The position numbers were made by a program, and so were the translations under genes. A stretch of DNA of 64,000 nt from Akanthomyces muscarius (taxonomy: Eukaryota; Ascomycota; Sordariomycetes; Hypocreales; Cordycipitaceae), in the NCBI RefSeq assembly GCF_028009165.1, contig NC_079244.1, positions 2,604,001-2,668,000 of the forward strand, read 5' to 3'. The notes beneath the pieces are model-generated. The model had not been told where the DNA came from. It saw only the letters and a program-made list of their open reading frames with translations, and did no database searches. Shown here piece by piece: positions 1 to 12,793 of the stretch (its first letter is position 1; each line of letters opens with the position of its first letter).

Positions 1-1437
1 CTGAAATACTCCGTAAACTTTACAGGCACCGACTGCAAATGCGATACAAAAAGTGCGGATGGTCGCCTGTACAGGTTCCCACCACCAGCTTTAATAGAGT
101 TTGGACCCGTCTACTGACAGGAACGCGGCTGGTATCTGCCTCGTTGCCGGCTGTGGAGTGCACTGCGGCAGGCGTGCCTCTAGTGCCGTCTCACTTCGAA
201 GTGACACTTGCGTGAGCGCCAGGTGAGTTCGTTGCTGTGAACAGGATAAGCTTCAATAATGCGAGGCCAGTATTATGATATCGTCATTGTCCTTACGTGG
301 GCTCGAGAAATCCATCCAGGAAAGTTGATTGACAAGCAAGATCTAAGCATCAGCCATTGCAAAGGCAATCGCGATTCTCAGAATGGAATGGTTGGTGCAA
401 TGGGGAGACCAAGACACTCAAGAGTCCCATTGGAGCTCGCTTTTGATCTGGAACTTTGTACAATGATTAACTCGTATTACCATCAACTATTCTCAACGAC
501 GATTTCAGCTTTTTAGCGAATTAGGCCATAATATGGTGGCGGTTGAGGTGAGGGGCGCATTGACAGAGATCTTCCAAATCCCCGCCCACCGTGCTCGGAC
601 GATCAGGCCATTGTGCCTAGCTTAGCGGGAACCCAGGACGAGCACGACATTCGAAATTTTATGCCTAAATATTGGTCAATTGTCATGGGCATTTAGGAGC
701 GGAAGCATGTTGAGAGAACAGACGCTCTTATATGCCCGTGTGTTGCCGGATCACTTCAAGCCGACCACTGCAGCCGGGTCCAGGAGACGCACGGTCATTG
801 CTACTACTCCACGAAAGATTTAGGAGACGGAAATCCTCAGTGGGCCGGTTATTGTCGCCCGGGAGCTTCAACAGTATGATAAGCCTTTTTCGAAATGGAT
901 GATGATCATGCCTTTGAAATTCTGGCTAGCCAATCGTCGAGGGCATTACTACAACGAGCATGATGTCCAGGCACAACACGCAGCACACCAGACTTGTGTG
1001 ACAGTCTGTGCTGCAGCCTTAGGACTGCATCTTCGGCAATAAAGTTTCAAGGACGACTAAATCAACCGTTGAGAAGGAAATAGTTCAAGCTACCCCGCCA
1101 GATAACACTGCGGAAAGATCATTTGATGTCCGTGAGCACTGCAGCTCCGGTATGTGGAGGATGCATCTGGCTCTTTGTCAACTGTCACAGCGCTGAACCG
1201 CTTAGCGCCGCCAGCAACTTGGTTCCCATTGGGTGAGAGCGTTTAGGTCTGTGGCGCTACCGTGCACCAGGCGAAGAGCAATATTTCTTTGAGAAGAAGC
1301 AAGTTCAACAGCAGCTACGCTTTTACGGATATTGTGGCTGCATTTACTGGGGCTGCACATGGCGAACCATGTGTCGAGCATAATGAAAGTGGCGTGGCTG
1401 AACGCGGCGAGGATCCCACCGGAAAGAGGAACCAAAA

Positions 1438-1440
<3 letters not shown>

Positions 1441-1470
<30 letters not shown>
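1441..1470. repeat. poly(A) homopolymer, 30 nt
   Basis: Thirty consecutive A residues, flanked on both sides by purine-rich GGAAAGA-like sequence. Length variation is expected here. It could be the tail of an old retroposed sequence, but no upstream retroelement body or convincing target duplication is visible. Confidence 0.9.
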
Positions 1471-1472
<2 letters not shown>

Positions 1473-4316
1473 AAAGACAAAGGCAGCTGGAAAGACAATC
1501 GAGGACGCAAGCTTGTGTGCGGATAAAGCTACTCTGGCAATCTGGCAACACACTATCCAGTAGTTACGGAGTACAAGCAGGCTTGGTGAGCTTGGACATT
1601 ACTGTGCTACAGCGTGCTGGCTTGTTGCCGCTTTCTGCTCTCGGTGTAGGAGAGGAGAAAACTAAATACCCCGCTGATTGCGCGCACAGTCGTTGAGGCT
1701 TTGTGTCGGCATCAGTCGGTGCGACTCTAACAAAGCAGCACTGCACCACTGGTGGATATTGTCGCGGCAACGATTGGTGCCAATGCGATTTGGGGACGGG
1801 CGACGGAGACTATGCTGTGGAAAAAGACGGGCAAGTGGTCGGCGCGACACGATCCCACAGCGCAGCAAATAACTACCCTACCAACCTACCCGGAAACAGA
1901 CAGGTTCAGCATTGTCTCGGGAGTATTACGGGCATCAGCAACGAGTCCAGCAGGGCAAGAGCAGCGGGGAAGTGACAGACGGCACTCCTGGCGGTCCTAG
2001 TTAAAAACGGACCTGGCCGGCAGGAAGCACGATGCAGTGCGTGGCAAGAGGATGAGACAGATTTAGCGTTGGCCGCTAATGCTGATGCAGGTTGGTCTCT
2101 AGGCCACTCCACGGTCAAAGTGACGGGTAACATTACTGGGTATGTACATGGTTACTTGACGTTTGGGGGCAGGCAAGTCAAGTCAATGGATTCGTCGATG
2201 CCAGATGTGGAAAGCACTAGGGCGCTAGACTGTGGCCGGACGGGACAGTGCTTGGCCATTGTCTCTGTGCGTCAATGCAGCAGAAGAATTGCTTAATTTC
2301 TGCATTGCTCGACGTTGCTGACGAGAAGCTAGGCAACGAAATAGGGCAGCCGATACGTCTTGGACCACATGGTGAGATGGTGGTACTGGCAAGGTGAGGC
2401 CAGTGTGTCGCAGGTGAGATGTAAGCGCTGGCGAGATCCGGCTGACTGCTAAGGGACCCTGACAACATGGCTAGGCGTCGTGGCATCTATTCGTGGTAAC
2501 GAGGTCCGAAATCTCGGCTCTTTTATTGATGTATAAGATGGCGGGCAAATTACCAGGCTGACGGATCCGGATGGCGGGTAAGAATATGGTAAGTAATACA
2601 CGAGACAGAGCGTAGAGTGATGCGCGGAGTGGCTCACCAGATTGGGCCACCGGTGCTCGTTTATCTCTTTGAGCGTGACGGGTTGGTGGGAAACTGGCGA
2701 GGATACGACGCAAGCAAGAAATTTTTAATTGTCAACGGTAGCAGTAAATTATTATCAAGCCACTTGTAATGCTCCGAGTCGAGTACTCCGTAATGCGACT
2801 CGGTACTGATATTGGCGTTTTGTGCTGGCAGTGGCAGAGGGCGCCAGGAGAGGGGACTCGAATCCACTGAGCGGCGGTCGCACGCCCTGTGAATGGGCTG
2901 CAGAGGGCCGTATATTTTTTTTTTGCGCAGCGTGGCAGCGGTAATGCGCCGCCATGGTGTGCGCTGGAGCTACTGAGTACCTAGGTACCTTAGGCACCTA
3001 AAGTAGGTAGGTTGCTGCAGGCAGGCAGGCTAGCGGCGACCTGTGCTGGTCCCGGCATGGGCAGCGCATGGCCACCCAGTACAGCATACAGGCCCAGGTA
3101 CCTTTTTGCTTGAAAAAAAGCCCCGCTTGCCTCGTGGTGGCAGCAACAAGGTGTGGCCGCCACGGCATGGCCATGCAAGTGGGTGGATGGGTGGCATGGC
3201 ATGGTTATCGTAGCGCCCGCTCTGCCGTAATCCGTCATGGCGGAGCGTGTGCACAGGGAATTTTCCCTCTTTGTTGCCCGTTCATTTTTTGTATTTGCTT
3301 TTTTCTCTCTTTCAATTGGGCTGGCAGTGCAGCGGCAAGCTGCACGTCGTGACTGGTCACTGATGCAAAATCTGAGAGGGGAGCGCGGCAGTGCGAGGCA
3401 GGACCAGGTGTGCGCACGCACGACATTGTCGTTGCTTCGACGCTCAGTGGCAGTGGCCGGCGTACCGGGCGCTGGGTGCTGGGTGCTGGCAGTCAGGCAG
3501 GTCCAGCGGCCCCGTTTGTCACGATCCGTCGTTGGTGGGCTCCAGGGGAGCTGGTCAGTCAGCAACGTACCTTATTACAGGGCACAAACTTTACCAGCAC
3601 TCCTTTTCGATGGACATGGTGCTCAACTTTGGCTATCTTGAGTATGAATGAATCGACAAAGCTGCTTCGCCTTTTTCATTATTTTAGGTAGCGTTGCAGA
3701 CTGCTACGAGATTTAGTTGGCACATGGCGCTCGCGCACTGTTTCGTAACGAGCCTAGCTCAATTCCATCCATCTGCACTGGCACAGCACAGTAAAAAAAA
3801 CCATAAAATTCGCGTCGACACACGCCCCCCTCATGTGTGTGGCTCCGGCATACGTGTACCCCATCATCTGGGTATTTTCCTTCTTCTTGCACGCTGGCCC
3901 CCAGGCACTACCTGTGTACCTAGCTGATTTTCATCTTCTAGTGCACGCCCGTCTACCTGCCTGCCACCACCACGCCCCCCCCACGCCACGGCACCAACTG
4001 GTAATACCAGTTATTAACTAGTTAGCTAGTCAGTAGTTAGAGGCAGATCCAAAGCGCACCCATCTTGTCTTCCGCCCATGTGCTCGCCTTGCCCCGAACC
4101 CACCTGTACCTACCTCGTAGCGGCGCTCTATTCGTTTCCTTTCAGGCCTGGCAACATAGCACCTGGCCTGGGCACCCTGCCTGTAGCCACGCCGTATTTT
4201 GCGGGTTAAACTGCACCTGGCTCGTCCCACCTATCCACTCTGCGCCCCCCTCCCCAATCTGACCTCCCTCTTCCCGTCAGAGATCTCTTTTCTTCCCTCT
4301 CAACATCTACCACTCG

Positions 4317-4341
4317 CTCTCTCTCTCTCTCTCTCTCTCTC
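4317..4341. repeat. (CT)n microsatellite in the presumed bHLH promoter/leader
   Basis: About twelve CT dinucleotides in a row lie some 440 nt upstream of the bHLH start codon, inside a longer pyrimidine-rich tract. CT tracts of this kind are common near transcription starts of fungal genes, so it is likely promoter or 5' leader sequence. Confidence 0.7.
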
Positions 4342-4781
4342 ATTGGCATTCTTTCTTCCATAACCGACAAAATCGACAAAAGACACAAACTCTTCCTACG
4401 ACGACAACTTCGCATACCCGACTCCATCGCCTTACCATTGCCTGCGCGTATACTAGCCTTCTCGACCCTCTGTGCTTGGTCCATGGGTTTGGCCGGTGCT
4501 GTTTGAGAAACATCTCGTTTCACCGAGCCGCCTGTGCGAAAGGAAAAAGAAATACAAATCACTGCCGCCGCAGCTTTGTTGCCTACCCCTCTCTCCCTTC
4601 CTTTGATTGTCGGAGAACGGCACTCACTGCGCATCTCAATCTACGCAATTGTTCCTGGCCCGACCTCTTGAGCAGCTTTTAGCTTGTGTCGAAACACGCG
4701 CGCCTACACAGCAACCCTCGATACGACGACGACTCGGCTCTCCAACCGACCAGCACCACCCCACAATCGCACACAATCGCC

Positions 4782-6412
4782 ATGCCTGCTGCTTCGACGC
4801 AGAGGCCAGCCAATGCTGCTGGTCTGACCAATATCCTGAATCAAGATGAGCCACCTGCCCAAAGTGCGCCGCCTCCTCAGCTGCGAGACTCAGGCTTCTA
4901 CTCTACCGCAGAGACTTCTAGCAAGCGTCCGTTTACCTCCATTTCTACATCTGCTGCGATCACAGCCTTACCAGTGGTGTCGTCGTTGTCAAGCAATGCG
5001 CAAGTGCTGACTCTGTTTTTTCCTCCTTTCTAGATACCTCTGGTGCCTCGTTCAACGCCGCCGACCTGAGCCCTGCCGCATCTGGATATCAGTCTTCTGC
5101 CGCCGACAAGACGCCATCGCCAATTGCCGCCCACATTGTCCCGCACCCGCAGCTGTCGCCCGCCTCTGCCGCCAACATGAGCGTCGCGGCCATGGTATCG
5201 CCATCCTCATCTGCCGGCATGGACCGCCGCTTTGAGCGCCCCGGCTCCCACGAGTTCCCAGGCCACCTAGGCGACGGCCTCGGTCCTGCATCCAATGTGC
5301 GCCGCGAGAGCGTCGACAGCAGAATCAACCAAGGCCTGAGCGATATGCGCCTGGGCGGATCTCCCTACACCAGCAACAACCAGTCGACAAGCTCCATCCA
5401 GAGCACCCTCCACAATCAGCGCAATCCCCGCGCGGGCATGGACAGCTATGCCGCTCATAGAATATCCAATGGCTACCAGCCCAGCAACGACCGCAACCCA
5501 GACAGCAAGACGGTCCGCACCGCCCCGGCCATCACAGGCCCTGCCACCAGCAACATTGCCCGCGCTGCCGAGCCTACCAAGGGTCAAGCCTGGGCTTTCC
5601 CCGAGGAGGAGATCCAGCGTGTCAGCCACTATGACGACTCGAGAAGAAGCAGCGTTACCGACTCCATTGCAAGCAGCCAGTTCACAACCGAGTCGCGTTT
5701 GCCTACCGGCCAGCGCCGACTGGAGGACAGTAGTGAATTCGCTCGCTTGTCTGGGCACTCGTCAGAATTCCCATCCGTTCACCACCACACCATGCAGCAC
5801 AAGCAGCTCAGCGATCTGCAGGCCGAAGAAGGCGCTGGTGGCCCTGGAGCTCAACCGTATAGCCGCACACCGGAGCTGCGTGTCAGCCACAAGCTGGCCG
5901 AGCGCAAGCGCCGCACCGAGATGAAGGAGCTATTCGACCAGCTGAGAGATTTGATGCCCCAGGAGCGTGGGTCAAAGGCATCCAAGTGGGAGATTTTGAC
6001 CAAAGGTAAGCGAAGCTGATTCGTGAGAGAACACACGACGAGGTGCCGGTGCTAACTCTGTTGAACAGCCATAACCGAGTACCAAAGACAGACTGATCAC
6101 GTTCGCATCCTTCAGCAACACTACAACTCTGCCGTGTCGGACAATGAAATTCTTCGACGTGAGCTTCAGGGTGTGAAGATGGAGCTCGCGCAGGCTCGTG
6201 GTGAGACGGGCGCACCCCCGCCTTCTCAATCGCAGAGTCACGCAGCTCCCGCGCATCCGTTTCCGCCAGAGCACTACCCAGCGAGCTCGAGCGGAACCGA
6301 GCTTCCTCCGCTGCGGTCCATCAACAACGGCATGTCCAACGGCCCTGACTCGATGACTGGTGTCCAGTACGAGGCTCCCAGGCCCAATGGCTACCGCAAC
6401 GAGCGTTACTAG
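4782..6412 (+). CDS. bHLH transcription factor (Esc1-like)
   Basis: Three exons: 4782 to about 4920, 5034-6005 and 6069-6412, about 484 aa. The first two-thirds is low-complexity Ser/Pro/Gln-rich sequence. A basic helix-loop-helix domain follows, starting HKLAERKRR, with a loop containing KASKWEIL and a second helix crossing intron 2. A leucine-rich helix follows directly. The His, Glu and Arg spacing in the basic region (H-x3-E-x3-R) is that of CACGTG-type group B binders, so DNA binding in the nucleus is expected. Intron 2 is ordinary (GTAAGC/ACAG). Intron 1 has no usual donor in phase: either a GC donor (GCAAGC at 4921) or a poor GT (GTCCGT at 4927) fits. The true regulatory role cannot be read from sequence. 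Confidence 0.88.
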
Positions 6413-8588
6413 TCGGAGACTAGGCTAGACCTTGGGTGCTGTATCTGCTACTTTGGCCCTTGACACGAATGGATGAGCGATGACGATATTGCAGTGTGTC
6501 AAGTTGATGCGGCCCCTACTTGAACAGCACGAAATCTCTTTTATATCCTTGTCAGCATATATCCCACCACATTGCGGTGGCGTCTGTATGATTGATTGTT
6601 CTGAAGCAAGAGCTTTGCATTCATTTTTCTTTGCATAATTTTTTTTTTTACTATTACCTGGCTTACTGTGGAGGACGAGAGTGCACATCGCCACAGAGGA
6701 GGAAGCCAAACATGTACGAAGGCCAGAGCGTCTGCCAGTTGCAGCGCTGCCACAATCTCTACAGATTCTTCTTTTCTTTCGGGGGTTAAAAAAAAACGAT
6801 TGCACGATGGCGCGATGGCGAACAATGTCTTCTTTGTCTTTTACTGTCTCATTTTTGAATTGCTGTTGATTGGGACTCATTCCAGACACACTGAAAAGGG
6901 AGGGGGTGGTAGGAGAGGCATCGTCAATCATATCAAGAGGGGGTTGAGGGGGGTGAGGGAGGCGATGAGCCAATGTGAAGAAGGCGGTGACGTTTGGAGT
7001 CGAGGCGTGAAGCAGAGGAGTTGAGAGAAGAAGAAAAATATTTGAAGGGGAGGGCTGTATATACCCAAATGTTTCTTTTTTTCCTTTTCAAAGGAGGGTT
7101 CGGGCTGCTGAGCCGCTTCTGTTATATAAGGCGGCATTATGGGGGATTATTCGGTTGAGGCATATTTATCTATTTTGGATGGCGGCCAGGTTGGCTGCTA
7201 GCGAATTATCGACTGCATTGATCGAATGACTGCGCGTGCATGATGGTGAAAGTATGTGACGGTATCATGGCGGTGGTGCGTGTAAGTGAGGAGCCATGTT
7301 TAGGTGCATCAAAAGTGTCTTGGGACTGTATAGTTTGTGCCGCTGGGCGCTGGGGGACGACTGTGCATGGGTATCAAAATGCAGAACATGTTTGCATCTC
7401 GATCGGAATAAGTTTATATGCATGGGGATGTAGATTGGTAGAGAGATTTGCCACGTGGGAATGCATAAGAATGTGTGGTGTGCCAAGGCGTGGTTCCTGG
7501 CAGCGTGGTGGGTGGGTGAGAGAGAAGCAGGGGAGAGAGGGGAGAGACCTGCACGTGACTCGAGGCCAGTACTGAAGCATTTGCACTTCTATCAAGGTGC
7601 ATGGAACTAATCAATGCAAACTGAATAGATACGAGACAGGCGTCGTTGGCCGTTGGCACGTGAGCGTGCATCCATGTATCTGTGTCGTGGCCAAAATTTA
7701 AAAGACGACAAGGCGGCGGAGTTTTGGTATCGTGGAAATGGTTCGAGGATTTGGCGGAGTTGCGGAGTTTTGCCCTGGGCGGTGCTTGTGCGGTGCGGGG
7801 ACCTGGAGTTAAGGTGCAAGGTCGCCGTGGCTGCGGGTACCTAGTGCCTACCACAGTAAGCTACTGGTTACCAGTGACCAGTACAGAACCAGTAACGTTA
7901 GTGCTGGGCTGAACGAAGGGCCGGGTTTGTCAGCGGGGAGCCCTTGCCGGCAGCGTCGATCCCCTGATATAAGGCGGCCAGACGTAAGCATACTGGTACT
8001 GGTACCTAGGTACCTTGCCTACGCAACGTGTTTGAACGAATGCGAGAGAAAAAGGCTGTCGCAAAAGCTTAAACCTGTGTCAAGAAAGTACTGGACACGC
8101 GTTGCCCGCTAGCCTAACGGTAGTTGCCCTCTTCGTTGCTTTGCGGACATTTGAACCTTTTTTTTGTTTGATGACTCGGACGCTCCGTCTTCTCCATTCG
8201 CTTAGACAAACTCGCCTTGTTCATCTCATCCTCCCCTTTTCATAATCACGTCAATTTCGATTCTATTTTCATGTTCTTATTGTGCTCTCGTTTACTCGGG
8301 CATCGTGCGGACAAGACGCCTTCAACACCGCAAGCAGCAAGACGCTAAAAGAAAAATAGCGGACCCTCGGGAGTGTCGTTCAACTACCACTACCACTCAT
8401 CTTGATCTCACACCGAGCAGGGCTCTCTCTCATCCTGATTACCCAGCCTTCAAACTCGCAAACGAGAGAATTACTCTCTTCTCCGCTCCGACCGGAGAAA
8501 ACACCGCAATCTTAAACCTTGACCTTTGACATAAACAACAACGCCGCCCCCGGCCCTCCCCCCTCTCCCCTCCCCTTCCCTCCTCGCA
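6413..8588. other. intergenic region between the two transcription-factor genes
   Basis: No gene is supportable. The left part should hold the bHLH 3' UTR. The right part is the promoter and pyrimidine-rich leader of the Zn2Cys6 gene and includes a perfect 14-nt palindrome (8001-8014). Confidence 0.6.
8001..8014. promoter_or_regulatory. palindrome GGTACCTAGGTACC
   Basis: A perfect 14-nt palindrome 575 nt upstream of the Zn2Cys6 start codon. A shortened copy (GTACCTAGGTAC) lies at 2977-2988, upstream of the bHLH gene. It may be a dimeric protein-binding site or a common genomic motif; function is not shown. Confidence 0.35.
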
Positions 8589-10317
8589 ATGGACTCGTTT
8601 GGCATAGACCCGCTCAACATGACCAAGATTGACTCGGCCTCGTCGCTCAGCTCCCGCCAGAAGAGCTGCAACGCCTGCGTCCGCGGCAAGCGTCGCTGCG
8701 ACAAGCGCACCCCGCGGTGCACGCGCTGCGCCGCCAAGGGCCTCGACTGCGTCTACCACAAGATGCCCCCGGCCCAGAGCGGCAGCGGCAGCGGCGGTGA
8801 CGGCAATACCGCCCATCGCGCCTCGTCCGGCCAGTCCACCGGCGGAAGCAACACGCCGGAGATGGCGGACCTGCCGGACTTTGACATGGGCTTCGACTAT
8901 GAGAGCCTGGGCACCGAGACGAGCCCCGAGAGCATGTGCCACATCCCTGACCAAGCTCCGCAGCAGCACCAGCAGCACAACCACAGTCATCATCACCACC
9001 ATAACCCCAGCAACAACAACAACAACAACAACAACAGCAACCATCTTCACCTTGGCCCCGGCCTGGACTTTGACATCGTCGACTTTATGAATGCCATCCC
9101 TGCCCACACCGCCCAGACGTCTACCCTGCCCACCCCTCCCCCCACGCACAACCCCGCCGCCGCCCTCGCCAACAACAGCAGCTTCTTCGCCAGCCTTTTT
9201 GACAACACCACGACAGACGGTGCCTCGAAGCTCGACATCCCCCCGGTGCCTGGCGCACCGTTCATAAGCAGTGCGCTCGTCCCCCAGCCCCCCAAGACAC
9301 CCGTGCGGGACATCTCCCTGCTGCGGCCCGACGCCGCCTGCTCGGGCGCGAGCCTCCACGCCCTGGCCGTGCACGACCCGCGGTCCTGGATGGGCTACAC
9401 CATGCGGTCCCTGACGGCCATGCACCGGACCTTTGCGCAGACGCGCGCCCTGCCGTTCCTGCACCCGCGCCTCTGGGCCGCGCAGCTGCCCAAGCCCATC
9501 CTCGCCGTCTTCTCCGCCGCCACCGCCTACGCCAACCGCAGCGACGACAACCGCGCCTGGATCATGAAGCTGCTCGCCGACACGGCCGTCGCCGTCCACC
9601 GCGAGGGCGAGCTGGCTGCCACCCCGCAGGACAAGCTCGCCCGCGTCCAGGCGCTTGTGATACTCGACTCGATGCGCGTCTTTGACGGCGACGTCGGCCT
9701 GCGCGCGGCGGCGGAGCGCGAGGCCCACGTCCTCAGCGCGTGGATCGGCGAGCTCCAGCAGGCGGTCACTGTGCTCGAGGCCGAGGCCATGCAGCACGCG
9801 GCGGCGCAGGGCAGCGGCATGGACGGCATGGATCTCGGTGGTGGTGGTGGTGGCGGTGCTCCCGCGTATCCATCCCGGGAGCGCCCGCCCAAGGGCTGGG
9901 ACGCGTGGATCCTGCTCGAGAGCGCCCGACGCACGCTGCTCTTCTCCTGCGCCTTTGTCTGCATGAACAAGCTGCTCAAGAGCCTCGACGTCAGCCAGTC
10001 CATGTGGCAGGACCTGCGCTTCACGGCCTCGCGCCACCTCTGGGAGGCGCCGTCGTCGGTCGAGTTCTTCCGCTCGTGGCGCGACAAGCCCCAGTACTTT
10101 ATCCGCGACTTTGACTTTAAAGATTTCTGGTCGTACGCGCGCGCCGACGACATGGATGAGTTTACAAAGATTATGCTGATGCCGTACGTTTTAACCACCC
10201 TCCTTTGCTTGAACTCGGATTTGACGCTAACGTGCTTTTTTTATTAGACAAATCGGAATGGATACGCTGGAGCACTTTATGGCCGGAGAGGATCTCTCAC
10301 ATGTGACTGCCGTATAA
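8589..10317 (+). CDS. Zn2Cys6 binuclear cluster transcription factor
   Basis: Two exons, 8589-10183 and 10248-10317, giving 554 aa. An N-terminal C6 zinc cluster with exact CX2CX6CX6CX2CX6C spacing lies near residues 27-56 (CNAC, then RRCDKRTPRC and TRC). It is followed by a flexible region with His-rich and Asn-rich runs encoded by CAC/AAC repeats, then a C-terminal helical region typical of fungal regulators. The intron (GTACGT/TTAG, 64 nt) joins MP to QIGMDTLEHF and gives a short last exon ending HVTAV. A nuclear DNA-binding regulator is expected. It has no obvious pathway partner; the convergent neighbour is an MDR reductase. The target genes are unknown. Confidence 0.92.
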
Positions 10318-10612
10318 GCCCTGCCCTGCGCTTTATGACGGTATACCTTTTGTACATATCAGCCACGGACGGTTCTGTTGGCTGCCCTGTATCATACTTT
10401 TTGGGGGCTTCTTGCATATTCACTTTTTTAAACTATGAGGCGTTTGGGTTGGATACATGGACTCTTGTGATGGGCACAATCGAGTCTACGATATATTATA
10501 CACACATGGATGAAACAACTCCTATTCGATACATTTTGAATTGATAATCACAGCAACACTGTTCCAACAGCCTTTGATTGACAAATGTTTTGTGCATGTC
10601 AGGATACGGTAG

Positions 10613-11841
10613 CTACTCCTCCGAGACTCGCCAGACGAGCCTCTCGCCGCTCACGGCCTTGTCGCGCAGCAGATCCAGCGCCTTTTGTGCGCGCTCCAGC
10701 ATCGTGGCGCCCTCGACGACGCGCTGCCTGTTGGGCTGCACGACGCCCTGCGCGAGCAGCTGCGGGACCATCTCTGGCTGCATCTTTTCTCTGAATTCAG
10801 GATCCTGTAGAACCCCCCGCCCAACAAAAGTCAGCAAAAGAAAAGAAAAACCACAATCATGTGACGTGTACATCATCCAGTGTTGTAGTCATGATGTCTA
10901 CTCACATCGAGGTAAAAGTGCGTCCTGACGCCGCGGACCTCGACGCCGTCGGCCCACTGGCCCGGCAAGCACCGCGACGCATCCATTTCGTACTCTGGCG
11001 CCTCGGCCACGCTGGCGTCCCTGACAATGACGGGGAGCATGACGGCGACGACGCTGCCCCTGGTCGCAATCTGCGTCAGCGGCGCCAGCGTGCCCTGCAG
11101 CGAGCCGATGCAGTCCAGGATGTACGGCACCGTCGCTCCCTCGCCGTCCCGCTCCTTGATGTGCCGCCTCACGTCGTCGACCGCAAAAGGGCGCGTGTAG
11201 TCGAAGCACGCCGTCGCGCCGAGGCCCGCCAGGTAGTCGTGGTGCCGCGCCGACGCGACGGCCAGGATGCGCGTGTAGCCCCAGTGGCGGAGGACCTGCA
11301 CCGCAAACACGCCGACGCTGCTGCTCGCGCCCCAGATCAAGATGCTGCGATGCCTCTGCGGCATCTCGCCATCGTCCGCCGGTCGGGGCCAGGGCAGCGC
11401 GAGCCCCAGGTCCCTGACCGCGGCGTGGAACACGGTGACGAGGTTGACCGGCACCGTGACGGCCGCCTGGAGGGGGATGCCGTCCGGGACTTTGGAGACG
11501 AGGTACGCGGGGACCGTCATGTACTCCTGGTGGTTGGCCTCGGCGCCGCCGCGAAACGCAAAGCTGGTGGCGCGGTCCCCGACGGCGAGGCCCTTGGTGT
11601 CGCCAGAGGAGGAGACGGCGGCGAGGGTGCCGGCGGCGCCGCCCCCGCCCGCCAGGTACGGGTAGGACGGGACGAGGAGCCCGCCGTCGGCGCGGTGCAG
11701 GTCGAGGGGCGTCGAGGCGGCCCAGAGGACGCGCATGACGACGTGCCCGGGCGGGGGTGGGTGCACCGGCGAGGACACGGCGACGAGGGGCTGGCGGGGA
11801 GCGGCGATGGCGATGGAGGTTTGGGTGCTGGGGAGAGCCAT
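10613..11841 (-). CDS. medium-chain dehydrogenase/reductase, enoyl-reductase-like (ToxD-type)
   Basis: Two exons on the minus strand, 11841-10906 and 10804-10613, giving 375 aa. The N-terminal half has the GroES-like fold pattern (GHVVMRVLWAASTPLDL, later VGDRAT). A Rossmann domain follows with the nucleotide motif WGASSSVGVFAVQ at about residue 170. No structural zinc ligands are evident, as in zinc-free enoyl reductases and quinone oxidoreductases. The intron is GTGAGT/CTACAG and joins HFYLD to DPEFREK. NAD(P)H-dependent reduction of an activated double bond is the family expectation; the substrate is unknown. An in-frame upstream ATG at 11883 would add 14 residues, but MALPSTQ is the more usual family start. 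It is not beside a polyketide synthase in this window. Confidence 0.87.
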
Positions 11842-12793
11842 ATTGAAAAAAGGACAAGGGGAATGTTTTGCAAAAAGGAACAAAACAGCAGTTGGGTATG
11901 AAATGTCGTGTAAGAGTGCTGGTTGTTGGATGTTGATTATCGGGCTAAATGGATGCGGAACATGGTCTTATATCTTTCTACTGGGCCCTGAAAACAGCCA
12001 TGATGATGGCGGCCCCGTTGCGGTCCCATTGAGACTATCCAGGATTATTTCCTGGTGAATATGTCAGCAATGCACGCAAAGCCAGCATCATCGAGAGAGA
12101 AGAGTAGAGGTTTGTAAGTCGTCGGGCGGATCGGGCACGGAAGCGGAGTGGGTCATGTGCGTCCCCGATTTAGGAAATGCCTGGCCGGGTCGCACCAAAA
12201 GTGTGCCCGGCAGGAGAGCGCTGTAGGTATACGTTTGTAGTGAAGTGCGATGCTATAACAATGGTGCTAAATATAGAGCCTCTTGGTCAAAGCGGACCGA
12301 AGAAAATCGACATGGGGGTAGACGGCGGGAAGCGCCATGCGGCAGTGGGTGGTGGGCGTGCATGCGGCTCACAGCTTTTCACTTAACAGCTCGAGTTTTT
12401 GAGAGAAATTGCTATAAATGAAATCTTGGATGGATCAATCTTTCAAAAGCAGCCATTCCCCCGGGCGTAACGGTGAAGAAAGAACAAACAGGAAAAAAAG
12501 ATGATTCAAGTACAAAAAGAAGCATTCGTCAACTGCCATTCTGGCGCCATTCCCAGTTCCCTCCATAAATACAATCGCTTTGCTATTTAAAAAAATAAGA
12601 TGAAAACAATTTGCCTCAAAATAGATTGCTTGGAAACAACCCTCCTTCAGAGAAAGTATTTGACTAGCAAGATCCAAACCTCGTCCGGCCCAAGTCGTAG
12701 TCCCCGTTCATCATCGCCGCCGAAAATAAAAATGTTGCGCAGTGAGATGGGCCGGCCCCTTGGTGAGCCCTCTTTTGCTGCATGCCGTCTGCC
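11842..12793. other. intergenic; nothing recognised
   Basis: Holds the promoter of the MDR reductase gene and the probable 3' end of the small gene to the right. Only short, unconvincing ORFs occur. Confidence 0.55.

Larger units (their letters stand above)
1..4781. other. long intergenic region without a supportable gene
   Basis: Both strands hold only short overlapping ORFs with low-complexity or out-of-frame-looking translations. No conserved domain, transposase or reverse transcriptase fragment was recognised. The region contains a 30-nt A run (1441-1470), a 12-nt palindrome (2977-2988) and, near its right end, a CT-repeat-rich stretch that is probably the promoter and leader of the bHLH gene at 4782. 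Confidence 0.6.

Noticed and set aside
1441..1470. Poly(A) run as evidence of a retrotransposon insertion
   Set aside because: No reverse-transcriptase-like sequence upstream and no clear target-site duplication.
1202..1551. Minus-strand frames with long poly-Phe and plus-strand frames with poly-Lys
   Set aside because: They are translations of the 30-nt A/T homopolymer with no conserved flanks.
8439..10037. 532-codon minus-strand frame opposite the Zn2Cys6 gene
   Set aside because: Arg/Gly/Val-rich shadow of a GC-rich coding region. The sense strand has a clear zinc cluster and a sensible intron.
10861..11901. 346-codon plus-strand frame opposite the MDR reductase gene
   Set aside because: Antisense shadow. 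It has no domain, while the minus strand shows a complete dehydrogenase with a proper intron.
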